The notes beneath the pieces are model-generated. The model did no database searches. It had not been told where the DNA came from and saw only the letters and a program-made list of their open reading frames with translations. This document shows, piece by piece, positions 1 to 7,786 of a DNA stretch of 34,468 nt. The position numbers were made by a program, and so were the translations under genes. Each line of letters begins with the position of its first letter. The first letter of the stretch is position 1. Source of the stretch: Gammaproteobacteria bacterium (GTDB lineage: Bacteria > Pseudomonadota > Gammaproteobacteria > Pseudomonadales > Azotimanducaceae); the NCBI GenBank assembly GCA_030428905.1, contig JAUIED010000039.1, positions 1 through 34,468 on the forward strand. The letters run 5' to 3'.

Positions 1-2
1 CA

Positions 3-83
3 GCTGCGCCGTACGCGGTGTCGGTGGTTCTCCTCTGCCTCATTGCGCCGTGGCTTGCGGCATTTCTGGACGACCCTGCCTGA
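3..83 (+). CDS. C-terminal end of a membrane protein (partial)
   Basis: An open frame runs in from the left edge and ends at TGA 81-83. It encodes 26 residues: a hydrophobic stretch (AVSVVLLCLIAPWLAAFL) followed by the short acidic tail DDPA. This looks like the last transmembrane helix of an integral membrane protein such as a transporter, but the fragment is too short to name a family. The other forward frames give arginine-rich, unlikely peptides here. The gene continues outside the window. No terminator hairpin is obvious in the 100 bases after it. Confidence 0.45.
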   Translation, partial: AAPYAVSVVLLCLIAPWLAAFLDDPA

Positions 84-188
84 GCCGGGTCGATCCGCTC
101 CGCGCCTTCAAGGGGTGCGACTCAAACTAACATTTGTTGGTTCACTGCCTTACGCAGCGCCATGCAGGGACTCGTGCCATCTATTGCT

Positions 189-216
189 GGCAATGCTATC
201 AGTTGATAGCATTGCC
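189..216. promoter_or_regulatory. Perfect palindromic operator of the FitAB-like module
   Basis: GGCAATGCTATCA (189-201) is followed by GT and then its exact reverse complement TGATAGCATTGCC (204-216): a 13-bp perfect inverted repeat with a 2-base spacer, ending 33 bases before the antitoxin ATG. The inner half-sites are TGCTATCA and TGATAGCA, which, as I recall, are the half-sites bound by the Neisseria FitAB complex, there with a longer spacer. A weak sigma70-like pair, TTGCTG (184-189) and TAGCAT (207-212) with 17 bases between, would put the -10 inside the palindrome, fitting autorepression. Confidence 0.75.
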
Positions 217-249
217 GATGTTTGATTCTGGCGAACGCGGGGGCTCACT

Positions 250-483
250 ATGGCCGGCTTGAGTGTCAGAAAACTTGACGATGAAACCCTGTCGCGCCTC
301 CGGGTTCGTGCAGCGAAGCATGGCGTGTCGATGGAAGAAGAAGTGCGCCGCATCCTCAAGGATGCCGTGAGCGCGCCGGAGTGTCTTGGAGATCTGGCGC
401 TCAGCATCTTCGGGCCGAAGCACGGCGTCGATCTGCAGTTGCCTGAACGGGTTCCGCACGAACCTCTGGACCTGGCTGAATGA
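250..483 (+). CDS. FitA/VapB-like ribbon-helix-helix antitoxin
   Basis: This 77-residue protein is the DNA-binding antitoxin of a type II toxin-antitoxin pair. Residues 3-40 (GLSVRKLDDETLSRLRVRAA, then HGVSMEEEVRRIL) match the FitA-like ribbon-helix-helix pattern: a short beta strand that dimerises and inserts into the major groove, followed by two helices. The C-terminal 35 residues would wrap the toxin and block its active site. The stop codon overlaps the start of the PIN toxin gene (ATGA at 480-483), so translation is coupled. The palindrome at 189-216 is the likely autoregulatory operator, bound by the antitoxin and more tightly by the antitoxin-toxin complex. Family assignment is firm; FitA rather than another VapB subtype is likely from the N-terminal motif. 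Confidence 0.85.
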   Translation: MAGLSVRKLDDETLSRLRVRAAKHGVSMEEEVRRILKDAVSAPECLGDLALSIFGPKHGVDLQLPERVPHEPLDLAE

Positions 484-905
484 TCCTTCTGGATACGAAC
501 ATCGTGTCAGAGGTCATGAAGACCCAACCGGCGGAAGCAGTCGTAAGCTGGCTGAATAGTCAGCATTCTGAAAAACTATATGTCTCAGCGATCTCCGTTG
601 GCGAGATCGCTTACGGCCTGCGAATCCTGCAGGCAGGCAGGCGTCGATCTGGGCTTCGAGAACGCTTTGAGCGGTTCATCGCTCTGGCTTTCGACCAACG
701 CGTACTTGCTTTCGATGAGCCTGCTGCTCGCGTCTATGGAGAATTGATGGGCGAGCGAAAGGAGCTCGGCCTCCCTATGAGCCTTCCAGATGGGCAGATT
801 GCCGCGATTGCCCGGTACAACCATTTAGCCGTTGCCACCCGCAATACCTCGGACTTCGAGAGGTGCGCTATCGAAGTCGTCAATCCGTTTGTTGCGCCAG
901 TATAA
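480..905 (+). CDS. FitB/VapC-like PIN-domain ribonuclease toxin
   Basis: A 141-residue, single PIN-domain protein. The acidic metal-binding set is intact: D5 in LLDTNIVSE, E42 in SVGEIAYG, D104 in LPDGQIAA and D125 in the ATRNTSDF motif near the C-terminus. PIN toxins are Mg/Mn-dependent endoribonucleases that usually cut tRNA or rRNA when freed from the antitoxin. The start overlaps the antitoxin stop by four bases. An active toxin seems likely because all four acidic residues and the full length are present. The RNA target cannot be told from sequence. The next gene starts 41 bases downstream with no terminator-like hairpin between, so some read-through is possible. Confidence 0.88.
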   Translation: MILLDTNIVSEVMKTQPAEAVVSWLNSQHSEKLYVSAISVGEIAYGLRILQAGRRRSGLRERFERFIALAFDQRVLAFDEPAARVYGELMGERKELGLPMSLPDGQIAAIARYNHLAVATRNTSDFERCAIEVVNPFVAPV

Positions 906-946
906 GGCGGTGGGCAACGACTGCTTCTCCCAACCGGATACAAGCC

Positions 947-3151
947 ATGCCCGAACACTACCGAATCTGTTCCATCTGTGAAGCCGGCTGTGGTTTGCGC
1001 CTGCAGGCGGACGGGCGCCGCGTGGTGGAGATTCGCGGCAACGCAGACGATGTGTTCTCCCAGGGCCACAGCTGCGCCAAGGGCCTGGCGCTCGCGGAGC
1101 TGGATGCAGACCCGGACCGGCTGAGAACACCGCTCATCCGCGAAGGGGACCGGTTTCGCGAGGCGAGCTGGGATGAGGCGTTTCGGTACATCGGAGAGCG
1201 GCTGGAAGCCGTGAGCCGCACGTACTCTGATCAGAGCGTGGCGGCGTACATCGGCAACCCCACGGCGCACAACGTCGGCCTTTCCTTCGGCATGAGCACC
1301 TTTCTGGGTGCTCTCGGCACCCGACAGATCTACAGCGCCGGCACGGTGGATCAGGTGCCCAAGCAGCTCGCCTGCGAGCTGCTGTTCGGCAACGACATGG
1401 CCATTCCTGTGCCTGACATCCTGCGGGCGGACTACGTGCTCATGCTCGGCGCCAACCCGGTGGTGTCCAACGGCAGTCTCTGGCTCATTCCGAAAGTGCG
1501 CGACCGCATCCGCGAGCTCAAGGCGCGCGGTGGGCGGTTGGTCACCGTGGATCCGCGCCGCACCGAAACCGCGCGGTTGGCGGATGCCCACCACTTCATT
1601 CGCCCCGGCAGTGATGCCTGGCTGCTGGTTGCACTCATTGCGCGGCTGCGCGAATCGGGTGCTGCATTGCCGCCGGGCTATCCGATTGCCGGCTGGCAAA
1701 CGCTGATGACAAGCCTGGACACGGTGCGTGTCGAGGATGCCTGCACGCGAACGGGCCTGGCGCTGTCGACCATCGACGATCTCGCTCGAGAGCTGCTCGC
1801 CGCACGGCACCCCGTGGTGTATGGCCGCGTCGGCACTACCCTGCAGCGCTTCGGCACGCTCACGAGTTTTCTTGTTGAGATTCTCAACATCCTGCTCGGT
1901 GCGCTGGACCGAGAGGGCGGGGCGATGTTTCCGGAGCAGCCGTACCACATGCCGTTCCGTCCGAGCGATGGTGTGCATCGCGGTCGATATGCGTCGCGTG
2001 TGTCCGCCTACCCGGAGGTGCTCGGCCAGATGCCGGTGGCGGCGCTGGCGGAAGAGATCGACACGCCCGGCGACGGCCAGGTGCGTGCGTTATTCTGTTT
2101 CGCTGGCAACCCGCTTGTGAGCAATCCCGACAGCCGGAGGCTCGAGCGGGCCCTGGAGGCGCTCGAACTCCTCGTGTGTGTGGATCTCTACCACAACGAA
2201 ACGTCGCGCCTGGCCCACGTGATCCTGCCCGGCACCTCGCCGTTCGAGGAAGGGCACTACGATCATTTCCTCGGCGCCATGGGCTATCGCAACGCCGCGC
2301 GCTACTCGCCGCCGGTCTTTGCGCCGGAGCAGCCGGACGAGTGGCAGGTGGGCTTGAGCCTGGCCTTTGCCAGCCGCCATGGGCGCGGCCCGTCGCCAGC
2401 GGAGCTTGCCGAGACGGAGGATGCGGTGGTGGCCGGCGCGGTAAGTGCCCTGATCGCCGACCCTTCCAGCGGTATTTACGGCGCCGACCTGCAGTCCGTC
2501 ATGGCGGCCATCGAGCCCGAGCGCGGGGTGGAGCGGTTACTCGATCTCGGGGTGCGGGCGGGTCGATTCGGCGATCACTTCGGTCGGCGTGAAGGGCTCA
2601 CGCTTGCGCAGATGGCGGCGCAGCCCAACGGCATCGATCTCGGCATGCCGCGGGCTGGTCGCTTGAACGAGGTGCTGCAACATCCCGGTGGCCACATCGA
2701 CGCGGCGCCGGCGCTCATACTCGAGGACCTTGCGCGTCTCACAAAGAGCCTGCCGACGGAAGGGCTGGTGCTGGTGGGGCGGCGCAGCACACGCATGAAC
2801 AACTCCTGGCTACGCAATCTACCTATGCTCGCCGCGGGCACGGCACTGTGCACGCTGCACATGCACCCGCAGGATGCTGCGGAACGCGGTGTGGAAGATG
2901 GTGATGTGGTGTGCATCCGCTCCGCTACGGGTGAAGTGCAAGCACCGGTTGAGATCACCGACGCCATGATGCCTGGCGTGGTGAGTCTGCCGCACGGTTT
3001 CAGCGAGGCAGAGAATCTGCACCAGGGCAGAACCCGCCCGGGCGCGAACTACAACGCGCTGGCAGCGGCCGGTGAGGTGGACGTGCCGAGCGGTACCAGT
3101 GCGTTGAACGGTATCAGCGTTGCGGTTACCCGGCATCTGGAGACAGCATGA
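947..3151 (+). CDS. Molybdopterin (bis-MGD) oxidoreductase, FdhF/NarB-like catalytic subunit
   Basis: This 734-residue protein belongs to the DMSO-reductase superfamily. An N-terminal [4Fe-4S] site has cysteines C8, C11, C15 (CSICEAGCG) and C43 (GHSCAKG). Molybdopterin-binding regions follow, including GNPTAHN, LGANPVVSNG and VDPRRTETARLAD, and the C-terminal part (about 600-734) is the dinucleotide-binding domain with NNSWLRNLP and LPHGF. The likely molybdenum-facing segment is SAGTVDQVPK (130-139), which has no Cys or Sec as formate dehydrogenase would, so the substrate is unknown. There is no Tat signal, so it is cytoplasmic. I chose ATG 947 because the family's conserved block begins right after it; an upstream in-frame start at 863 would overlap the toxin gene and add an unconserved tail. 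No electron-transfer subunit is adjacent. Its stop overlaps the NIPSNAP gene (ATGA). Confidence 0.85.
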   Translation: MPEHYRICSICEAGCGLRLQADGRRVVEIRGNADDVFSQGHSCAKGLALAELDADPDRLRTPLIREGDRFREASWDEAFRYIGERLEAVSRTYSDQSVAAYIGNPTAHNVGLSFGMSTFLGALGTRQIYSAGTVDQVPKQLACELLFGNDMAIPVPDILRADYVLMLGANPVVSNGSLWLIPKVRDRIRELKARGGRLVTVDPRRTETARLADAHHFIRPGSDAWLLVALIARLRESGAALPPGYPIAGWQTLMTSLDTVRVEDACTRTGLALSTIDDLARELLAARHPVVYGRVGTTLQRFGTLTSFLVEILNILLGALDREGGAMFPEQPYHMPFRPSDGVHRGRYASRVSAYPEVLGQMPVAALAEEIDTPGDGQVRALFCFAGNPLVSNPDSRRLERALEALELLVCVDLYHNETSRLAHVILPGTSPFEEGHYDHFLGAMGYRNAARYSPPVFAPEQPDEWQVGLSLAFASRHGRGPSPAELAETEDAVVAGAVSALIADPSSGIYGADLQSVMAAIEPERGVERLLDLGVRAGRFGDHFGRREGLTLAQMAAQPNGIDLGMPRAGRLNEVLQHPGGHIDAAPALILEDLARLTKSLPTEGLVLVGRRSTRMNNSWLRNLPMLAAGTALCTLHMHPQDAAERGVEDGDVVCIRSATGEVQAPVEITDAMMPGVVSLPHGFSEAENLHQGRTRPGANYNALAAAGEVDVPSGTSALNGISVAVTRHLETA

Positions 3152-3465
3152 TCACCTGCGTCATTGACTGCCAGATCGATCCCTACAAGCTCGCCGAGTT
3201 TCGCCAGTACTGCGAGATGTGGTTGCCGCTCATAGAGAAGTTCGGCGGCACACATCATGGATACTTTCTGCCCAAAGAAGGCGCGAGCGACAGAGCGCTC
3301 GGTCTGTTCTCCTTCGATTCGCTTGCGGACTATGAACGGTACCGAACAGACTCCCGCGATGATCCGGATTGCAGGCGGGCTTCGGAGTTTGCCGCTGAGA
3401 CCCGGTGCATCGTTCGCCTGGATCGTCAGTTCATGGATCCGATGCTTCCAGGCACTATCCGATGA
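3148..3465 (+). CDS. NIPSNAP-family protein
   Basis: A 105-residue protein with the pattern of the NIPSNAP/dimeric alpha-beta-barrel fold: an opening strand (ITCVIDCQIDPYKLAEFRQY), the central GGTHHGYFLPKEG segment and LGLFSFDSLADYERYR. Members form ferredoxin-like dimers and often sit with catabolic operons, but their reaction is rarely known. It lies between the molybdenum enzyme and the phosphatase-like gene with four-base overlaps at both ends (3148-3151 and 3462-3465), so the three are almost certainly one transcript. The role is unassigned; a small accessory or redox-linked function is a guess from context only. Confidence 0.75.
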   Translation: MITCVIDCQIDPYKLAEFRQYCEMWLPLIEKFGGTHHGYFLPKEGASDRALGLFSFDSLADYERYRTDSRDDPDCRRASEFAAETRCIVRLDRQFMDPMLPGTIR

Positions 3466-4082
3466 CCACCGTCTATCTGGTCACCCACACGGAATCGACT
3501 CACCACTTGGACGACCTGGTCGGCGGCTGGTTCGACTCCGAGCTTACCGAGCGGGGGCAGAGGCAGGCGCAGGCGGTCGCCGCGGCGCTTGCGCAGCGGT
3601 GCCCGCGGGCGTTGGTCTACTCGTCAGATCTGGCGCGGGCAACGCAAACCGCCGCACCCATCGCTGCTGCATACTCGGTGCCGGTGTCCATGTCTGCAGA
3701 TTTGAGAGAGTTGAGCTGCGGCATCGCAGAGGGCCGGCCTCAGAGCTGGCTCGATGCGCGCATTCAGTTTCCGCCGGGAGATGCTTCAAGGATAGATCAC
3801 CGCATTATCGAGGGCGCGGAGTCCCGTCGGGATGTGGCGGTCCGTACCGCACGGTTCGTCAGTGGGTTACTTGACCCAGCGCCGGATACTGCGGTGGTGG
3901 TCACCCACGGTTTTGCTGCGTCTTTCGTTGTGGCGGCCTGGCTTGGCATGCCCACCGAAGCGGCAGCCTATGTGGAGTTCGAGTTCAGTCCGGGTGGCAT
4001 CACCACGCTCGAGATGCACAAGCCTTGGGGGAATCGAACACTGTCGGCCCTGAATGATACTTGGCACCTTCGAGAACTTTGA
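3462..4082 (+). CDS. Histidine phosphatase (phosphoglycerate mutase-like) family protein with THT in place of RHG
   Basis: A 206-residue member of the histidine phosphatase superfamily. The N-terminal motif normally reading L-V-R-H-G-E is LVTHTES here: phosphoacceptor H9 is kept, but the arginine before it is T8 and the glycine after it is T10. Other landmarks are present: SELTERGQRQAQ (26-37), SSDLARATQTA with R59, E83 in RELSCG, and the second histidine H149 in VVVTHGF. Loss of the RHG arginine, which binds phosphate, suggests altered or weak phosphatase activity. I chose ATG 3462 because it overlaps the NIPSNAP stop and the family motif begins at residue 4; an in-frame start at 3405 would lie within the NIPSNAP gene. 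Last gene of the three-gene unit. Confidence 0.8.
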   Translation: MTTVYLVTHTESTHHLDDLVGGWFDSELTERGQRQAQAVAAALAQRCPRALVYSSDLARATQTAAPIAAAYSVPVSMSADLRELSCGIAEGRPQSWLDARIQFPPGDASRIDHRIIEGAESRRDVAVRTARFVSGLLDPAPDTAVVVTHGFAASFVVAAWLGMPTEAAAYVEFEFSPGGITTLEMHKPWGNRTLSALNDTWHLREL

Positions 4083-4083
4083 C

Positions 4084-4113
4084 GATGACGCTTGATAGGA
4101 TGACGCTTGATAG
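4084..4113. repeat. 15-bp perfect tandem duplication
   Basis: GATGACGCTTGATAG occurs twice in direct succession (4084-4098 and 4099-4113), immediately after the phosphatase-like stop codon in the 41-base gap between two converging genes. This looks like a recent slippage duplication. Confidence 0.9.
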
Positions 4114-4128
4114 TGGCCGTCCGCTATC
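4109..4128. terminator. Short hairpin between convergent genes
   Basis: GATAGTGG (4109-4116), loop CCGT, CCGCTATC (4121-4128): an 8-bp stem with one G-T pair. It sits between converging stop codons and uses the last bases of the tandem repeat. There is no T-run on either side, so termination is possible but unproven. Confidence 0.35.
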
Positions 4129-5530
4129 GCTCTGAGAGACGCCGGCGGATTTCCGCATGCCGCTTCCGCGACATGTCATACGGCCAGAAGATCCACAGCC
4201 CCACGCCGGCCATCGCTACGGTGGCGACGCTCGCGAGACCGTAGTTCCACAGCACATCGCCTGGCACCTCGCCGGGTTGTGCGTTCGTTGGGAAGCCCAC
4301 AACATCGAGAATGATGCCGGCGGCGAAGCTGCCCACCGCCGTGGTGCACTTCAGCGCGAAGTTGTGGCTGCCGAAGTACACGCCCTCCTGGCGGCGTCCG
4401 TGCAGCAGCTCATGCTCGTCGGCGATGTCTCCCATCATGGAGATGCCGCTCACGGCGGCGTGCACGATGGCAGCGAAGCCGATGAGCTGGGCGATGATGA
4501 GTAGTGTGCGCACCGCCATCGGGTCTTCTGGCGCGAGGTCCAGCAGCTTAGCCGCCACAGGTAGCGTTGCCGCCGCGGTGTAGGTCACCACGCCGATGAT
4601 GAGGGTCATGCGTTTGTCGAGCCAGCGGTGAAAGGGGCCGAGCAGCGCCAGGCCCAGCAGGCCGCCGATGATGCCGGCGTACTGGATGTACTCGATGCTT
4701 TCGGTGTCCAGCACCCAGAAAAAGGTCTTGGTGTGCATGGCGAGCCCCGAGTGCACGCCCATGAAGATGGCAAAGATCAGCGAGCCCCAGAACAGCGCGA
4801 AGAAGGCGCGGTTCTGCAGCGCATCGTAGATGTCGCGGTAGATGCGACGCAGGGTAAACGGCGGATGATCCTCAGCGGTGCGGCTCAGCTTCGGCAGCAG
4901 TGGCAGGGTGCCGAGGGTGCTGACGAGCATGAGAACGACCATCAGCACCGCGCTCACCAGGGCGAACTCGAAGTAGGGTTCGCGCGTGAGCTGTGGGCTC
5001 GGCGTGTCGGGGGTTGCCACCATGATGACGTTCCACGTGAGCACCACGAGCAGCAGGGTGGCTGCCATGCCCGCCGCCTGGCGCACCGCGGCGATGATGG
5101 TGCGCTCCTGGTAGTCGCTGCTCATTTCCGCGCCCAGCGCCAGGTACGGCACATGGAAGAACGTCAGCGCCGTGCGGCACAGCACGGCGAACACCGTCAA
5201 CCAGATAAACAGGCCGAACTCGCCGAGCCCTTCTGGGGGCCAGAACAGGGCGAAGAAGGTGAGGCCCATGGGCAGAATGCTCGCAAACATAAAGAGGTGC
5301 CTGCGGCCGTAGCGGTGGCGAAAGCCGTCAGACAGGGAGCCCACCGCAGGATCGCTGACGGCGTCGAAGGTCAGCGCAATGGCAATGGCAAGCCCTGACA
5401 GGGAGCCGGACACGCCGAGCACCTGGTTGTAGTAGAGCAGCAGCAGATTGCCGAACGCGAAGTTCTTCACCGACTCGGCAGCCTGCCCTGCGCCGAACAG
5501 CAGTTTCAGGGGGGTGCTGACCTGCTTCAC
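4124..5530 (-). CDS. MFS transporter, GPH (MelB-like sugar/cation symporter) family
   Basis: A 468-residue, roughly 12-helix inner-membrane transporter. The MelB-type signature is clear at residues 55-78: TFDAVSDPAVGSLSDGFRHRYGRR, with the conserved aspartates and the GRR loop. In this family the pattern is often tied to sodium- or proton-coupled uptake of glycosides, but in environmental proteobacteria many members sit in steroid or aromatic catabolic clusters. It is the last gene of the leftward unit starting at 9563, and its start overlaps the stop of the molybdenum hydroxylase gene by four bases. It probably imports the substrate or an intermediate of that unit. The cargo cannot be read from sequence. 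Confidence 0.82.
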   Translation of the reverse strand: MKQVSTPLKLLFGAGQAAESVKNFAFGNLLLLYYNQVLGVSGSLSGLAIAIALTFDAVSDPAVGSLSDGFRHRYGRRHLFMFASILPMGLTFFALFWPPEGLGEFGLFIWLTVFAVLCRTALTFFHVPYLALGAEMSSDYQERTIIAAVRQAAGMAATLLLVVLTWNVIMVATPDTPSPQLTREPYFEFALVSAVLMVVLMLVSTLGTLPLLPKLSRTAEDHPPFTLRRIYRDIYDALQNRAFFALFWGSLIFAIFMGVHSGLAMHTKTFFWVLDTESIEYIQYAGIIGGLLGLALLGPFHRWLDKRMTLIIGVVTYTAAATLPVAAKLLDLAPEDPMAVRTLLIIAQLIGFAAIVHAAVSGISMMGDIADEHELLHGRRQEGVYFGSHNFALKCTTAVGSFAAGIILDVVGFPTNAQPGEVPGDVLWNYGLASVATVAMAGVGLWIFWPYDMSRKRHAEIRRRLSER

Positions 5531-7785
5531 TGGCCCAGCAGCGCCTCCAGCACCGCGGGCGGCGACATGGGCAGCGCCTGCAGGCGCTTGCCGGTTGCGG
5601 CGGCGATGGCGTTGGCTACGCAGGCCATCGCCGGTACCAGGCCGACCTCGGCTACACCCTTCACACCGAAGGGATGGTTCGGGTTCGGCACCTCGACGAT
5701 GAGGGTTTCGATGGCCGGCAGGTCGGAAGCGACCGGGATGCGGTAATCCAGAAACGAGGGGTTTTCCAGCCGGCCATCGTCGCCGTATAGGTAGGCTTCA
5801 TTGAGTGCCCAGCCAACCCCTTGCGCTACCGCCCCCTGCATCTGCCCTTCCACATAGTCGGGATGGATCGCCCGGCCGGCATCCTGGGCGGTGACGAAGC
5901 GCAGGATCGTCACCTTGCCGGTGTCCGGGTCGACCTCCACGTCGCAGAACTGCGCGGCGAAGCCAGGCGCGTGGCCGCTGGCGTTCAAGGCGTGCGCCGC
6001 GCCGATGGGTCCGCCTGTAGCGGTGGCCTTGGCCGCCAGGGCTTTGAGCGATAGCGGCTCGAAATCACCGACGTTGCTGCTCACGGGCACGGCGTGGCCG
6101 TCCTGCCAGGCCACGGCGTCCGCTTCCACATCCCACAGTTTGGCGGCGCGCGCGCGCAGCTCATCGATCACCTTGCCGCAGGCGCCGAGCACGGCGAGGC
6201 CCGTGGCGTAGGTCACACGTGATCCGCCGGTGACGCCGGTGAAGGGCACCGATGCGGTGTCGTTGACGAGCGCGCGCACGTCGTCGTAGTCGATGCCGAA
6301 GGCTTCTGCTGCCATGATCGCCATGGAGGCGCGCGAGCCGCCGATATCGGGGCTGCCGGTGGCCACCTGCACGGTGCCGTCGGCGTTGATGTACACCGTG
6401 GCGCCGGACTCACCGGCGGCGTTGTGCCAGTAGCCGGCGGCCATGCCGCGGCCCTGGTTGGGGCCGAGCGGCGCGCGGTAATCCGGGTGCGAGGCGATCG
6501 CTTCGAGAGTCTGGGTGATGCCATCGTGGCTGAGCACGGTTCCGGACAGCAACGGGCTGCCTTTCTCCGCAGCGTTCTTCAGGCGCAGGCTGGCCGGGTC
6601 CATGCCGAGGTTGGAGGCGAGTTCGTCCAGCACACTTTCCACGGCAAAGTTGGATATGGGCGCACCTGGGGCGCGGTAGGCCACCACCTTGGGGCGGTTG
6701 GATACCACGTGATAGCCCTTGGCGTACTGGTTGGGAATGCGGTACAGGGCAAAGCCGCACAGACAGCCGTTTTCCACCGGCGATTGCGGAAACGCGCCGG
6801 CCTGGAACTTGTACTCACCTTCGGCGGCCACCAGCGTACCGTCGCGCAGCGCGCCGATCTTCACGCGCATGGCGGAGCCGGAGGTAGGCCCCGTGGCGCG
6901 AAACACCTCGCTGCGCGACAGGGTCATCTTCACCGGCCGCCCGGCGCGTTTGGACAACAGCAGCGCCAACGGCTCCAGGTACACGGTCGTCTTGCCGCCG
7001 AAGCCGCCGCCGATCTCTGCCGGAATGGCGCGGATATCGCCGGCGTTCATGCCGAGCAGCCGCGCGGTCTGCGCGCGCAGCTGGAAGTGTCCCTGGCTTG
7101 AGAAATACAGCTCGCTGGCGCCGTTTTCCTGATAGTGCGCAAGGCACGCCTGCGGCTCGATGTACGCCTGATGCACCGGCTGCGTGGTGAAGTGTCGTTC
7201 CACCACCACATCGGCCTGGGCAAAGCCGCGGGCGACGTCCCCCATGCTGAACTCGGCCACTTTTGCGACGTTCGAGGGTTTGTCAGGCGGCGGCTCGACA
7301 CCGCGGGTGATCATGTCCTCGAACAATAGCGGCGCGTTGTCTGCCATCGCCGCTTCCACATCGATCACGTGCGGCAGCACGTCGTAGTCCACATCGATCA
7401 GCGCCAGCGCCGCGTCGGCGGTTGCCAGATCGGTTGCGGCTACGGCGGCCACAGCGTGGCCTTCGTACAGCACCTTCTCCCGCGCCATGACGTTGCGTGT
7501 GAGGTGCCAGAAATTCGTTTCCACCCGCGAGGGGCCCATGTACTGGAACGGCTGATCGGGAAAGTCCGCGCCGGTAATCACCGCTTTCACACCGGGGTGC
7601 GCCAGCGCGCGGCTGGTGTCGATACCGCGTATCCGGGCGTGCGGGTGCGGGCTGCGCAGCACGCGTCCCCAGAGCATGCCCGGCAGACGGAAGTCGGCGC
7701 CGTACCTGGCAGTGCCCGTGACTTTGGGCACGCCGTCCGGGCGCACCGGACGGCTGCCCACCCATCGGTAGTTCGGGTCGGTCAT
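5527..7785 (-). CDS. Xanthine-dehydrogenase-family molybdenum-binding subunit
   Basis: A 752-residue large subunit of a molybdenum hydroxylase. Residues 10-140 form the aldehyde oxidase/xanthine dehydrogenase a/b hammerhead domain (RPDGVPKVTGTARYGADF). The molybdopterin-cytosine-dinucleotide region includes the glycine-rich GGGFGG at 259-264, and the catalytic glutamate is probably E713 in GVKGVAEVGL near the C-terminus. Such enzymes hydroxylate a carbon with water-derived oxygen and pass electrons through [2Fe-2S] and FAD subunits, but neither subunit gene is adjacent. It lies 1 base after the MaoC gene and overlaps the transporter gene, so it belongs to the 9563-4124 operon. Fusion with the small subunits is ruled out by its length and N-terminus. 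Confidence 0.86.
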   Translation of the reverse strand: MTDPNYRWVGSRPVRPDGVPKVTGTARYGADFRLPGMLWGRVLRSPHPHARIRGIDTSRALAHPGVKAVITGADFPDQPFQYMGPSRVETNFWHLTRNVMAREKVLYEGHAVAAVAATDLATADAALALIDVDYDVLPHVIDVEAAMADNAPLLFEDMITRGVEPPPDKPSNVAKVAEFSMGDVARGFAQADVVVERHFTTQPVHQAYIEPQACLAHYQENGASELYFSSQGHFQLRAQTARLLGMNAGDIRAIPAEIGGGFGGKTTVYLEPLALLLSKRAGRPVKMTLSRSEVFRATGPTSGSAMRVKIGALRDGTLVAAEGEYKFQAGAFPQSPVENGCLCGFALYRIPNQYAKGYHVVSNRPKVVAYRAPGAPISNFAVESVLDELASNLGMDPASLRLKNAAEKGSPLLSGTVLSHDGITQTLEAIASHPDYRAPLGPNQGRGMAAGYWHNAAGESGATVYINADGTVQVATGSPDIGGSRASMAIMAAEAFGIDYDDVRALVNDTASVPFTGVTGGSRVTYATGLAVLGACGKVIDELRARAAKLWDVEADAVAWQDGHAVPVSSNVGDFEPLSLKALAAKATATGGPIGAAHALNASGHAPGFAAQFCDVEVDPDTGKVTILRFVTAQDAGRAIHPDYVEGQMQGAVAQGVGWALNEAYLYGDDGRLENPSFLDYRIPVASDLPAIETLIVEVPNPNHPFGVKGVAEVGLVPAMACVANAIAAATGKRLQALPMSPPAVLEALLGQ

Positions 7786-7786
7786 A

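Noticed and set aside
734-1978. 414-residue open frame on the minus strand
   Set aside because: Opposite-strand shadow of the molybdenum oxidoreductase: arginine/histidine-rich, no family pattern, whereas the plus frame has clear motifs.
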